The notes: generated by a model from the sequence alone, not told the origin. 47,933 nt of DNA from Chitinophagaceae bacterium UBA7600 (GCA_002478885.1 DLKC01000059.1:1-47933); one strand, 5' to 3'. Shown: positions 38,671 through 47,594, counted from the stretch's first letter. Made by a program: numbers and translations.

Positions 38671-40641
38671 ATGACGAAATATTACAACCCAAAAGCGTCC
38701 CTCAATTTTTTAGTTGGCATGTTTGCGTTCGCAATACTGCTAACACTTTCGTGCAATAAAAAATTTGATGAGCCGCCGGCCTTTACACCGGCAGAGATTA
38801 CGCCAGACCTGACCATTGCCAACCTGAAGGCCATGCACCGCACCGGGAGTTTCGAAGTGATAACCGAAGACAAAACCATCGGTGGTATTGTAATTGCTGA
38901 TGACGAGAGCGGGCAGTTTTACAAAACGATCGTAATACAAGATGAAACGGGTGGAATCAGCGTTAATCTCGACGGCTATGATCTTTATACCTCGTACCCG
39001 GTCGGCAGGAAAGTCTATGTAAAAGTGAAGGGCCTGTATCTTGGTGATTTTAACCGTATGATCCAATTGGGCGCCGGTGTTGATTACAGTGCATCGGCCA
39101 GGCTGTTGCCGATACCGGCTCCGTTGCTCAACCAATATTTAATTAAAGGAACATTGGATAACGTGGTTGAACCAAAGCCGGTAACTGTAGCCGATCTGAA
39201 TGAGAGCCTTCAGAACACTTTAATACAGTTGAACGGTTTTGAATTTACAGCAGCAGATACCGCTAAAACATTTGCCGACGCATCATTGGGCGTATCGGCA
39301 GTCAACTATACATTAAAGAATTGCTCGGGAGAAAGTATTATCCTGCGCAACAGCAGTTATGCGGATTTTGCCGGTTACAATTTGCCAAACGGAAATGGAA
39401 GCATAGTTGCAGTTTACAGTGTATTTGGTTCGACTAAACAGCTAAATATCAGGGATACAAGCGATGTGCAGTTTTATGACCAGCGTTGTAAGGGAACAAT
39501 TACCGGGAACGGAGCTATTATCAGTATCGACAGTATCAGGAATTTGTATCCAGGTTTCAACGTAAAGCTGGAGGGATTTCAAATGACCGGTACAGTGATA
39601 TCGGATGTTTCCGGGAAAAATCTACCGGCAGGAAAAATAGTATTACAGGAAGGCAACAAGGGAATAGCGGTTAGCTTCAGTACATCTGCCAGCTATAACA
39701 CCAGGGATTCAGTGTTGCTTGATTTAACAGGCGATTCTCTTATAAATAACAATGGCTCGCTGGAAATAAAAGTGCCGGCGGGTTCCGTGAAGCCCGCACC
39801 TGTCGCAACCAGCAGAATCGTGTACCCGGTTGAAATTACCATCAGCAAGCTTACAGCCGATTTCAGGAATTATGAGTATGTCTTGGTAAAGATCAGGAAT
39901 GCCACAGCGAGTGGCAGCAACACTTATGCAGGCAATAATACTTTAACGGATACAACAGGTTCAATCACTTTATTCACCTCTTCCTCCGCTTCCTTTGCCG
40001 CAGCCAGTTTGCCGCCGGACGAAAGAGACTGGACCGGCTTTTGCAACACTTACGGAACCACAAAAGAATTCCAGATACGTAACCTTGGTGATGTGGAAGG
40101 AGGTACCGGTAGCGGTGGCTCAGGAACGGGAGATTTGTTCATCAGCGAATATGTTGAAGGTTCGTCGTACAATAAATATCTTGAGTTGTACAACGGATCA
40201 TCTTCACCCATTGATCTCACAAAATACACAGTCAAACTGTATCTGAACGGATCATCATCAGTAGGTAGTTTGGCAAAACTCGATGCTCTCACAGGATTGT
40301 CAACACTCGACGCCGGAGGCGTCATCGTATTAAAATATACGTCTGCTGCGCTTGAATTGCCAGCCGGGGTCATAGCATATCCTGCAAGCGTCTGCAATTT
40401 TAATGGCGACGATGCGATAGCACTCGAAAAAGACGGTGTGGTAGTCGATGTGTTTGGTGAAGTAGGGGTCGATCCTGGAACCAGTTGGAACATTGCAGGC
40501 TCTGGCAGTGGTGCTGTAGACAAGACCGTGCGGCGGATCAGCAGCATTACGCAAGGCAATGCAAGTTGGAGTATCTCATCAGCAAGTGAATGGATTGTAA
40601 TCACCGCAACAGATGATGTTTCTAACCTGGGTGCAAGATGA
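38671..40641 (+). CDS. Lipoprotein with DUF5689 (OB-fold-like) domains and a lamin-tail domain
   Basis: The protein has 656 residues. A lipoprotein signal ends L-T-L-S-C with lipidated Cys28, so it is anchored in a membrane, probably the outer one. DUF5689 regions follow (about 46-265 and a second, more divergent one about 275-475), then a Gly/Ser linker and a lamin-tail domain (about 487-620; L-F-I-S-E-Y-V-E-G-S-S, L-E-L-Y-N-G, N-F-N-G-D-D-A-I-A-L, V-D-V-F-G-E-V-G-V-D-P-G). In some secreted nucleases, such as Shewanella ExeM, lamin-tail and OB-fold domains are joined to an EEP nuclease domain; here the EEP enzyme is a separate gene 3 kb away. The likely role is binding substrate at the cell surface for the neighbouring enzyme and receptor (inference). 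It ends 12 bp from the stop of the convergent peptidase gene. Confidence 0.85.
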   Translation: MTKYYNPKASLNFLVGMFAFAILLTLSCNKKFDEPPAFTPAEITPDLTIANLKAMHRTGSFEVITEDKTIGGIVIADDESGQFYKTIVIQDETGGISVNLDGYDLYTSYPVGRKVYVKVKGLYLGDFNRMIQLGAGVDYSASARLLPIPAPLLNQYLIKGTLDNVVEPKPVTVADLNESLQNTLIQLNGFEFTAADTAKTFADASLGVSAVNYTLKNCSGESIILRNSSYADFAGYNLPNGNGSIVAVYSVFGSTKQLNIRDTSDVQFYDQRCKGTITGNGAIISIDSIRNLYPGFNVKLEGFQMTGTVISDVSGKNLPAGKIVLQEGNKGIAVSFSTSASYNTRDSVLLDLTGDSLINNNGSLEIKVPAGSVKPAPVATSRIVYPVEITISKLTADFRNYEYVLVKIRNATASGSNTYAGNNTLTDTTGSITLFTSSSASFAAASLPPDERDWTGFCNTYGTTKEFQIRNLGDVEGGTGSGGSGTGDLFISEYVEGSSYNKYLELYNGSSSPIDLTKYTVKLYLNGSSSVGSLAKLDALTGLSTLDAGGVIVLKYTSAALELPAGVIAYPASVCNFNGDDAIALEKDGVVVDVFGEVGVDPGTSWNIAGSGSGAVDKTVRRISSITQGNASWSISSASEWIVITATDDVSNLGAR

Positions 40642-40653
40642 CAGGAAATTATT

Positions 40654-42213
40654 TCAAGGTTTAAAAGCATCGAACAACCAGGGGCCGGAACCAGGTAAGG
40701 CTTTGCGCGGAAGCTTATCCGAGCGCATTGCTGCATTGTAAACAAACCACGCGACCACCATCGAAGCCTGTTTAAGATCATCAGGCATCAGATGATCGTA
40801 GTTATCCATATTTGTATGGTGCGTACGGGTTTCATAATCGATTGGATCCTGGATAAATTCAAAAGCGGGAATACCAACCGCATCAAAGGAAACATGATCT
40901 GTTGAGCCTTCCCGCCCCGGTGACAATCTTGTAACAGCATCATTTTTTAGCGGACTTATCCATTCTTCAAAAACCGACCTGACACTTTCATTTCCTTCCA
41001 GGTAGAGTCCACGGATACTTCCGGTTCCGTTATCAAGATTAAAATAAGCGGAAATCTCGTTGTATTCTTCCAATTGCTGCATACTATTAATATCAGCGAA
41101 ATGCTTTTTCACGTAACCATGCGATCCGAGCAGGCCCTGCTCCTCGCCGCTCCAAAGCGCAATTCGAATAGTTCTTTTTGGTTGAACATTCAAAGACTTG
41201 AACATGCGCACTACTTCCATCATCACTGAGCAACCGGCAGCATTGTCTGTAGCACCTGTTGAGGTATGCCATGAATCAAGATGTGCACCGATCATAACCA
41301 TCTCTTTTTTTAAACCAGGGTCAGTACCAGGAATCTCACCAATAACATTATACGCTATCTGATCCGCAATACTAAAACCCGTTTGCACATCAAGTTCCAT
41401 TAGCAATTTGGCACCTTGTTGCAAAGAACGCTGGATTGCTAAATAATCCTCGGAACTTATACCCAACGTTGGTAACCCTGGCGTCACATTTTTTTTCCCG
41501 CTAAACCACAAAGAATTGTTGATCGTTCCATCCCTGTCACCACTGCTCATGTTTAATAAAGCCACGGCGCCCTGTTCCTGTAATAACACTATTGCGCGTT
41601 TCAATTGTGACAAGTAGCTAACCATGCCTTTTATCTCTTCTGCCCTTATCACACTTTTATCGGTATGCATTTTTAGATCTGCTTCACTAAATCTCACTGC
41701 ATCGGGTGAAAAGTCTGAACGAAGTATTGAATCGGTCTGCAGCGGTAAAATGATTTTACCTTTTACTTTGTCGCCAAGACTTTTTACGACATCCGGATCG
41801 AGCGCGGGGATTTGCATGACCTCCGCTTTAATAGGGCCGCCCGTTCCTTTTGTCCACGCAAATGGATAAGCAACTACGGTATGATAGTACGGCATTGTTA
41901 CCGCCGCATAAGTTTTTTGTACAGACCACCCCGGCCCGAAGTCGCCCCATGGCTCAAGATGTACATTTTGCAAGCCCCAAGACTTCAATTGCTTTACCGC
42001 CCATTCACTGGCACTGATATAACCCGGCGAGTTGGTGAGCCTGGGGCCATTGATGTCAGTAAGATAATGAGCTATCATCATTACCTGCGAATGCCCGTCT
42101 GATTGCAGCCTGAACCGGTGAAGCATAGCTGTATAAGCGATTTGTGTTTGGGCAGAAACAAGTGTTGGCATAGCCAATAAGGTCACCGCTAAAATGATGT
42201 AGCTGGATTTCAT
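40654..42213 (-). CDS. Exported M28-family metallopeptidase
   Basis: The protein has 519 residues from ATG 42213 (MKSSYIILAVTLLAMPTLVSAQ, a signal peptide). The frame is open to 42306, but the extra 31 residues are translated from the dispersed element at 42284-42303 and are rejected. A PA-like inserted domain (about 130-265) precedes the zinc peptidase domain with its ligands: His311 in G-A-H-L-D-S-W, Asp in G-A-T-D-N-A-A-G, the Glu pair in W-S-G-E-E-Q-G and the late His in T-R-T-H-H-T-N-M-D. Such enzymes are aminopeptidases or carboxypeptidases in the periplasm or outside the cell; peptide preference is not deducible. Confidence 0.9.
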   Translation of the reverse strand: MKSSYIILAVTLLAMPTLVSAQTQIAYTAMLHRFRLQSDGHSQVMMIAHYLTDINGPRLTNSPGYISASEWAVKQLKSWGLQNVHLEPWGDFGPGWSVQKTYAAVTMPYYHTVVAYPFAWTKGTGGPIKAEVMQIPALDPDVVKSLGDKVKGKIILPLQTDSILRSDFSPDAVRFSEADLKMHTDKSVIRAEEIKGMVSYLSQLKRAIVLLQEQGAVALLNMSSGDRDGTINNSLWFSGKKNVTPGLPTLGISSEDYLAIQRSLQQGAKLLMELDVQTGFSIADQIAYNVIGEIPGTDPGLKKEMVMIGAHLDSWHTSTGATDNAAGCSVMMEVVRMFKSLNVQPKRTIRIALWSGEEQGLLGSHGYVKKHFADINSMQQLEEYNEISAYFNLDNGTGSIRGLYLEGNESVRSVFEEWISPLKNDAVTRLSPGREGSTDHVSFDAVGIPAFEFIQDPIDYETRTHHTNMDNYDHLMPDDLKQASMVVAWFVYNAAMRSDKLPRKALPGSGPWLFDAFKP

Positions 42214-42283
42214 GATGGTGCATTTATGGTGAAACGCATACAAGCAAGAAAAGTTACGAATAAGTTTCAGTAACGAACCATAT

Positions 42284-42303
42284 GCACAAGAGTGCGACGC
42301 AAG
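42284..42303 (+). repeat. Dispersed 20-bp element, copy 13
   Basis: It reads GCACAAGAGTGCGACGCAAG, followed by CAAAGCAT. It lies between the aspartate kinase terminator and the peptidase start. Reading through it produces a false N-terminal extension of the peptidase (LASHSC). Confidence 0.92.
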
Positions 42304-42336
42304 CAAAGCATAATATTGGGCTGAAGCCTGGCAAAT

Positions 42337-42364
42337 AAAAAAGCCTCACCAAAAGATGAGGCTT
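42337..42364 (-). terminator. Intrinsic terminator of the aspartate kinase gene
   Basis: The minus strand reads AAGCCTCA, an 8-nt loop, TGAGGCTT and a T-run (plus-strand arms 42341-42348 and 42357-42364; A-run 42337-42342). It lies 20 bp after the lysC stop. Confidence 0.9.
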
Positions 42365-42384
42365 CGAATATTATATAACCACTT

Positions 42385-43704
42385 TTACAAATTGAATACG
42401 CCTTTGTTAATAAGTTGCAGTGTTTGCTTTTTGTAAGAAGCGGGAATAAGAATGGAAATATTGTGTTTGCTGCCGCCGTAGCTCACCATGCGCACGGGAA
42501 CACTACTGATTGAATCAAACACTTTTTTCAGCACATCCGGAGTCTGCGCAATTTCGTTGCCAACGAGCGATACAATAGCCTGGTCGGTATCGATCTCAAC
42601 ATTGCCAAATGGGTCGAGCTCGCGGATGATCGCATCGAGATGAGTGTCGCTGTCGATTGTTACACTTACCGCCACTTCGGAAGTGGTGATCATATCTATC
42701 GAAGTTTTGTACTTTTCAAACACTTCGAATATTTTTCGCAGGAAGCCATAAGCCAGCAACATACGGCTGCTCTTGATTTTGATCGCGATAATACCATCCT
42801 TTGCCGCGACAGCCTTTGCGCCAACACTGTCGGCATCTTCCTGGATGGTTGTGCCTTTCGCTTCGGGCTGCATGGTATTGAGCAATTTAACAGGAACGTT
42901 ATAATGTTGCGCAGGCCATATACATGCCGGATGCAAAATTTTGGCGCCGAAATAGGCAAGCTCTGCAGCTTCATCGAAACTGAGCAGTTCGACCGGGATC
43001 GTTTTCTCTACAATGCGTGGATCATTGTTGTGCATACCATCGATATCAGTCCATATTTCGCAAACAGATGCATTGATCGCCGCCGCAACCAGCGATGCAG
43101 TGTAATCACTGCCTCCACGTTTCAGGTTATCAACTTCACCTCTTATGTTACGGCAGATATAACCTTGCGTGATAAATAATTTTACACTTGCGTGCTGTTG
43201 CAGCAACTGGCTCAGCTTAACTTTTATACTCCCGATCTGCGGTTCTTCATTGGCATCGATGCTCATAAATTCAAGCGCTGGCAGCAGTAAGTGGTCTATA
43301 CCGTTTTCTTCCAGGTAAACACAGAAAAGTTTGGTGCTCATCAGCTCGCCCTGCGCAAGGATATCTTTATTAAGTGCTTCGCTGAAAGATATTTTCAGGA
43401 TGATATTTAAAAATTCGAAGTGCTCTGTAACAATAGCATTGGCATTTGCAAGCGAAGCATCAGAGTGCACCAATGTTTGCACAAAATTCCGGTAATGTGC
43501 TTCCAGTTCATCGATCTTACGTTTAGCGCTTTCGCGGTCGCTGTGAGCTATTGAGTCACTTATGCCAACCAGCGCATTGGTTGTTCCGCTTAAAGCACTA
43601 AGTACAACTATCTTTGGTTCATTGTCCGCAGTGATCAGTTGCGCCACCTGGTGCATGCGTTCAGGCTTACCAACACTGGTGCCGCCAAACTTCATTACTT
43701 TCAT
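42385..43704 (-). CDS. lysC: Aspartate kinase
   Basis: The protein has 439 residues. The kinase domain (1 to about 280) starts M-K-V-M-K-F-G-G-T-S-V-G and contains R-G-G-S-D-Y-T-A and W-T-D-I-D-G-M; tandem ACT-type regulatory domains follow (about 300-439; V-A-V-S-V-T-I-D and V-S-L-V-G-N). It phosphorylates aspartate, the first step to lysine, threonine and methionine. It is monofunctional, with no homoserine dehydrogenase part, and the ACT domains imply feedback control by an end product, which cannot be specified. It stands alone, with its own promoter-like box at 43772 and a terminator at 42337. Confidence 0.95.
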   Translation of the reverse strand: MKVMKFGGTSVGKPERMHQVAQLITADNEPKIVVLSALSGTTNALVGISDSIAHSDRESAKRKIDELEAHYRNFVQTLVHSDASLANANAIVTEHFEFLNIILKISFSEALNKDILAQGELMSTKLFCVYLEENGIDHLLLPALEFMSIDANEEPQIGSIKVKLSQLLQQHASVKLFITQGYICRNIRGEVDNLKRGGSDYTASLVAAAINASVCEIWTDIDGMHNNDPRIVEKTIPVELLSFDEAAELAYFGAKILHPACIWPAQHYNVPVKLLNTMQPEAKGTTIQEDADSVGAKAVAAKDGIIAIKIKSSRMLLAYGFLRKIFEVFEKYKTSIDMITTSEVAVSVTIDSDTHLDAIIRELDPFGNVEIDTDQAIVSLVGNEIAQTPDVLKKVFDSISSVPVRMVSYGGSKHNISILIPASYKKQTLQLINKGVFNL

Positions 43705-43771
43705 GAGAAAATTCCCCCCGCTCCCCCGTCCTCAGAAGAGGATTATTTTAATGGTTAAAAAAAATTGACTG

Positions 43772-43779
43772 CAAATGTA
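43772..43779 (-). promoter_or_regulatory. Bacteroidota-type -7 box for aspartate kinase
   Basis: The minus strand reads TACATTTG, an exact TAnnTTTG match 67 bp before the start codon at 43704. A TTG lies only 9 nt upstream of it, closer than the usual -33 distance. Confidence 0.45.
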
Positions 43780-43889
43780 TACTCTGCGCAAGAAATTGCG
43801 GAAGAATTTTTCCAAACGTTGATTGGGTGTGAGTTGTAAGATTTTTGTTGTTTTTTTGAGCCCTGCTGTTGAATAAGAATGCGGCTTCC

Positions 43890-43909
43890 GTTGCGTCGCA
43901 CTCGTGTGC
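43890..43909 (-). repeat. Dispersed 20-bp element, copy 14 (left half of inverted pair)
   Basis: The plus strand reads GTTGCGTCGCACTCGTGTGC, preceded by GCGGCTTCC. One T-to-G change lies outside the core. It pairs with 44014-44033; the outer span is exactly 144 bp, as at 34542-34685. Confidence 0.9.
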
Positions 43910-44013
43910 AATTCCTCCTAAACTCAGCAAACACGAAAAGGCCAAAGCGATTTATACAATGACAAAGTTTTCCCGGGCTTTCGGCCTTTGGTCTTTCCGA
44001 CTTGTATTCAACC

Positions 44014-44033
44014 GTACAAGTGTGCGACGCAAC
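44014..44033 (+). repeat. Dispersed 20-bp element, copy 15 (right half of inverted pair)
   Basis: It reads GTACAAGTGTGCGACGCAAC, a perfect consensus copy followed by AGCAGC. Confidence 0.93.
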
Positions 44034-44072
44034 AGCAGCTTAATAGCGAAATGATGCCGGGTGCCAAAAGTT

Positions 44073-45809
44073 TCACCTTCCCTTGTACACGATTTTACCT
44101 TCGAACATGGTCCAAAGCACTTTTGTGTGCAGCATTGCCTCGGGAGCTATAGCAAGAATATCGCGGTCTACAAGTACCATATCAGCAAACTTGCCGGGCT
44201 CTATCGACCCGATGGATTTATCCATCATCAGCAACTTTGCAGCGTTAATGGTGTAAGCATACAGCATATCAATGCGCGGCATGCATTGCGTTGAGTCAAG
44301 CACACCAAGCGGCCCCAGCCTTGTTTCTGCATTGTAGATCGCTTCAAAAGGATTGGCGCTGCTCACCGGCCAATCGCTGGCGCCGCAGATCAACGCGCCG
44401 GCCTGCAACAACGAGCGCGCAGGATATTGCCATTTATAAATGGAAGGATCGATAAAAGGTTTAACAATATCAACGGTTGTTACATCGCCAAAAGCCCAAA
44501 GCAATTGCAATGAAGCAGGAACGTTCAGCTTTTTGAAGCGGTCGAAATCAGTTGGCTGCGCAAACTGGATATGCGTGATGCTATGCGGAATAATGCTGTT
44601 GCCATTTGCTTTGCGGGCAGCTTCAACACCATTCAATGTTTCGGTAACAGCGAGGTCGCCAATGGCATGAGTATGCACCAGCAGTTTTGCCTTATCAGCG
44701 GCGATAACAAACTGCGCAAATTTTTTCGGATCAAACATCAACACGCCTGAAGATGGCTTGTTGGTATAAGGTTTCGAAAGCGCTGCCGTTTGGGTTGGGT
44801 TTTCCACCACCCCATCGGCAAATATTTTAAAGCCAAGAATGGATAAATCTTTCACCTGGTTATACTGTTGCTGCAACGCTTTAAGTGCTGCGATTTGCGG
44901 CTGCGGATCAAGGTTCGCATCTGCAAGCACCACAGCGCTTACATGAGCAGTGAGTTTATTTTTATCAGCCAGCATCTTATAACCTGCAAGCATTTCGTTG
45001 TTTGCTTTCTCAGCAATATTGCCGACACGTGGATCGAGCCATGCAGTTATACCATAACTATTGTTGTATTCCATCGCTTTCTCCCCTGCCAACAACCAGT
45101 TTATTTTAGAATCGGGCAGTACGGGGTCGATTTTGTCAAAACCGCTGTCTGCAAAAAAACCGTTTGGCGTGAGAGACTGGTCGTACCCAAAATATTTTCT
45201 GCGTTCATCGTTCAACGAGCTAATATAAATTCTATTCAACCCCGCCTTGTTAAGAATGATCTTGTTTGCCCAGCCGGTATGGCCGTCAGAGCCGCGCATC
45301 AAAACGGGCATGCCCGCATATTTGCCATTGTTGAAAAGCTCATCCAATTGGTCAAGATGTGACCATGTTGAGATGTTGATGCCATCTATTATAACGAATC
45401 CATCCACAACAGCTTTGCCGGATTGAACATTATCATCAACAAACCTTGCAAGGGAATCGCCGAGCAGTACTTCATCAAATGTATTGGCATGCGTAAGCCC
45501 ATCGCCGCCATCCAGTGCATGCTCATGGCTGTCGATAAATCCGGGTACCAGCAATTTGCCTCCCAGGTCAACCTGCAAAGCATTTGTGCTTAAAGATTTT
45601 TTTACTTCTGCATAATTACCCACCGCAACGATCTTATCATCCCTGATAGCAACAGCTTCTGCATAAGGATTGCTCCTGTTTGCGGTAAATATTTTTCCGT
45701 TATAAAAAACCTTCTCCTTCGCGTTACTTACAGCATCCTGCTGCGAAAAAGAAACCCTGGCCAGCAGGCAGCAAAAAGAAACAAGAAATATTGTTCGTAA
45801 CAAAAACAT
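44073..45809 (-). CDS. Exported amidohydrolase, YtcJ-like
   Basis: The protein has 578 residues with a signal peptide (MFLLRTIFLVSFCCLLARVSFSQ). It is an amidohydrolase-3/YtcJ-type metal-dependent hydrolase: a short beta-sandwich edge (F-Y-N-G-K-I-F-T-A), then P-G-F-I-D-S-H-E-H with the metal-binding HxH pair, the mid-barrel H-T-H-A-I-G-D, the late A-S-D-W-P-V with the catalytic Asp, and the C-terminal I-G-S-I-E-P-G-K-F-A-D-M-V-L-V-D that closes the sandwich. Family members hydrolyse amide or related C-N bonds of small molecules; the substrate is unknown. The signal peptide places it outside the cytoplasm, where it might act on scavenged compounds. Confidence 0.88.
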   Translation of the reverse strand: MFLLRTIFLVSFCCLLARVSFSQQDAVSNAKEKVFYNGKIFTANRSNPYAEAVAIRDDKIVAVGNYAEVKKSLSTNALQVDLGGKLLVPGFIDSHEHALDGGDGLTHANTFDEVLLGDSLARFVDDNVQSGKAVVDGFVIIDGINISTWSHLDQLDELFNNGKYAGMPVLMRGSDGHTGWANKIILNKAGLNRIYISSLNDERRKYFGYDQSLTPNGFFADSGFDKIDPVLPDSKINWLLAGEKAMEYNNSYGITAWLDPRVGNIAEKANNEMLAGYKMLADKNKLTAHVSAVVLADANLDPQPQIAALKALQQQYNQVKDLSILGFKIFADGVVENPTQTAALSKPYTNKPSSGVLMFDPKKFAQFVIAADKAKLLVHTHAIGDLAVTETLNGVEAARKANGNSIIPHSITHIQFAQPTDFDRFKKLNVPASLQLLWAFGDVTTVDIVKPFIDPSIYKWQYPARSLLQAGALICGASDWPVSSANPFEAIYNAETRLGPLGVLDSTQCMPRIDMLYAYTINAAKLLMMDKSIGSIEPGKFADMVLVDRDILAIAPEAMLHTKVLWTMFEGKIVYKGR

Positions 45810-45932
45810 GTAATGAATTTTATTGTGAATTGATTGTCTGTTATTGCAATATAATTCTATAAAAACGTTTGTTCAATATCTTTCCTAAACGGCTCGTCAG
45901 CAGGCAGTGGAGTTAACCCGATGGTGAGACCT

Positions 45933-46451
45933 TCAATTATCAGTCTCTATTAACACATTGACCGTAACCAGTAATTGGCCGGTGTGCCGCATCGTATGTT
46001 CTGCCGAATGAAAAAGCAAACCCAATACTGTTGACGGCAATTGCTTTCTGCCCACGCCACGAAAATCAGTAAGCGTTTGCTCATCAGTAGCGGAGAGTTG
46101 TTTCAATGCAGCTTCCACCTGTAGTTTAAAATTTCCGAGCAACAGATCTTTGGTTATTCCAATGTTTTCTTTGCCTTCAGAAGATAAGTAAGCCGATTGT
46201 TGTTCATTTAACTGTTCATTTTTTGCATAGGCAAACAGCCTGTCAAGCACACCTGTCACATGCTGCAAATGAAAAGCCGGCGAGGCCATACCAGCGGGTT
46301 TATGCCAAAGCAATGCTTCGGGGAAATCCTGCACTATTTCCATCACCTCATCAAGGGCCTGCAAGAGGGCATGCGCAACAGGTTGCAACAAGGCTGGAAT
46401 ATTTTCTACCGGGCCACGCATCCAGTATTCCGGTTGTTTTAATGCTGACAT
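45933..46451 (-). CDS. DinB-family four-helix-bundle protein
   Basis: This 172-residue cytoplasmic protein is of the DinB/YfiT-like superfamily. The conserved metal-site histidines are visible in F-H-L-Q-H-V-T-G-V (about 61-69) and H-S-A-E-H-T-M-R-H-T-G-Q-L (about 147-159). The superfamily includes thiol-dependent S-transferases that may use bacillithiol, which fits a bshC-bearing genome, but the reaction here is unknown. The gene starts 11 bp after the reductase gene stop on the same strand, so the two are co-transcribed. Confidence 0.85.
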   Translation of the reverse strand: MSALKQPEYWMRGPVENIPALLQPVAHALLQALDEVMEIVQDFPEALLWHKPAGMASPAFHLQHVTGVLDRLFAYAKNEQLNEQQSAYLSSEGKENIGITKDLLLGNFKLQVEAALKQLSATDEQTLTDFRGVGRKQLPSTVLGLLFHSAEHTMRHTGQLLVTVNVLIETDN

Positions 46452-46462
46452 TGTGTTGATTT

Positions 46463-47503
46463 TTAAAATTCAATGATCACGTCCCCGCCGACAGGGTATG
46501 ACTGGCAAACCAATATTCTGCCATTTGCCACTTCATCATCTGTAAGAACCTCATTGTAGGCCATCCACACCTGGCCAGACACACATTTGGCTGCGCAACT
46601 GCCGCAACGACCTGCTTCGCAACTGTATGGGAGTAAAATATCATTAGCTTTTGCTACCGCCAATATAGTCGACGGGTATTGTACCGAGAAATTAAATGTT
46701 CTTCCTGCAACATGTATGGTAGCATTATGTCGGGCGGTGTCCGGGGGGACAGGTTTTACCATCCGCGGTAACGTACTGAATTGTTCCTTATAAATATTGG
46801 CACCCGGCACACCATAAGACAGCAGCGTGATCTGTATCATCAGCATATAGTCAAAGGGTCCGCACATATAAAACAAATCAGCGTGATGTGCATCGTACCG
46901 TTTCAAAATAATATTAAGCAGGTAATTGCTTAGCCTTGCTTTCAGTACATTGCTGCTATTACTTTGCAACCATTCAACTGCAAAGCGTTGATTATAAACC
47001 TTTTGAAGCGTCATTATTGATTGCCGAAAAATAGTTTCCTCTTCATTGCGATTGCTGTAAATCAGCACTATTGTTACAGCAGGCCATTTTTCCAGCGCAT
47101 AGCTAATAAGCGAGAAAACAGGGGTAATGCCGCTGCCGGCTGCAAGAAAAAATAAGCGTTTAATTCTTTCATCTTGTTGCTCCGGCAAAGTAAAAAAGCC
47201 GGCAGTACCAGTCGTATAAAATTCATCCCCAACCGATGTGCGATCCAACAGGAATCTTGAATATTCTCCATTCGGAACTCGCTTAACAGTTATTCTTAAC
47301 AGCGATTCCTTACCGGGATGTGAAACGAGTGAGAAGGACCTCCTTTTTTCAACACCCGTGTTATAAAAAAGCAGTGTAAGAAACTGCCCGGGTTGGTATT
47401 CCGGGTTCCATCCGTGCAACGGCTTCAACACAAACGTTTTTGTTGTCGCTGTTTCTACGATAATATCTGTGATCTCAACTTTATGGAGTAATGATGTATC
47501 CAT
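46463..47503 (-). CDS. Flavin- and 2Fe-2S-containing oxidoreductase, ferredoxin-NADP reductase type
   Basis: The protein has 346 residues and three domains: an FAD-binding barrel (about 1-105; R-R-S-F-S-L-V-S), an NAD(P)-binding domain (about 110-245; A-A-G-S-G-I-T-P and M-C-G-P-F-D-Y-M), and a C-terminal plant-type ferredoxin domain with cysteines in S-C-E-A-G-R-C-G-S-C-A plus the distal V-C-Q-S. It passes electrons from NAD(P)H through FAD and the cluster to a partner, as in reductase components of PaaE/HCP-reductase-like oxygenase systems. No oxygenase gene is adjacent; the only operon neighbour is the DinB-family gene 11 bp downstream. Confidence 0.92.
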   Translation of the reverse strand: MDTSLLHKVEITDIIVETATTKTFVLKPLHGWNPEYQPGQFLTLLFYNTGVEKRRSFSLVSHPGKESLLRITVKRVPNGEYSRFLLDRTSVGDEFYTTGTAGFFTLPEQQDERIKRLFFLAAGSGITPVFSLISYALEKWPAVTIVLIYSNRNEEETIFRQSIMTLQKVYNQRFAVEWLQSNSSNVLKARLSNYLLNIILKRYDAHHADLFYMCGPFDYMLMIQITLLSYGVPGANIYKEQFSTLPRMVKPVPPDTARHNATIHVAGRTFNFSVQYPSTILAVAKANDILLPYSCEAGRCGSCAAKCVSGQVWMAYNEVLTDDEVANGRILVCQSYPVGGDVIIEF

Positions 47504-47574
47504 AAAGTTGAAAATAAGATTTACTTAACTAACAAGCGCAGGCATGGCTGTTTATTGCTGAAAAATGTGCCGGC

Positions 47575-47594
47575 GTACAAGTGTGCGACGCAAG
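47575..47594 (+). repeat. Dispersed 20-bp element, copy 16
   Basis: It reads GTACAAGTGTGCGACGCAAG, followed by TAAAG. It is a single copy in the 130-bp gap between the reductase start and the serine dehydratase stop. Confidence 0.92.

Larger units (their letters stand above)
43705..44072. other. 368-bp intergenic region with an inverted element pair
   Basis: Between the aspartate kinase start and the amidohydrolase stop (both minus strand) lie a TAnnTTTG box (43772-43779) and the inverted pair 43890-43909 / 44014-44033. The kinase leader next to its start is GC-rich with a C-run (43714-43727) and a small CCTC/GAGG hairpin. No gene is visible. Confidence 0.65.
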
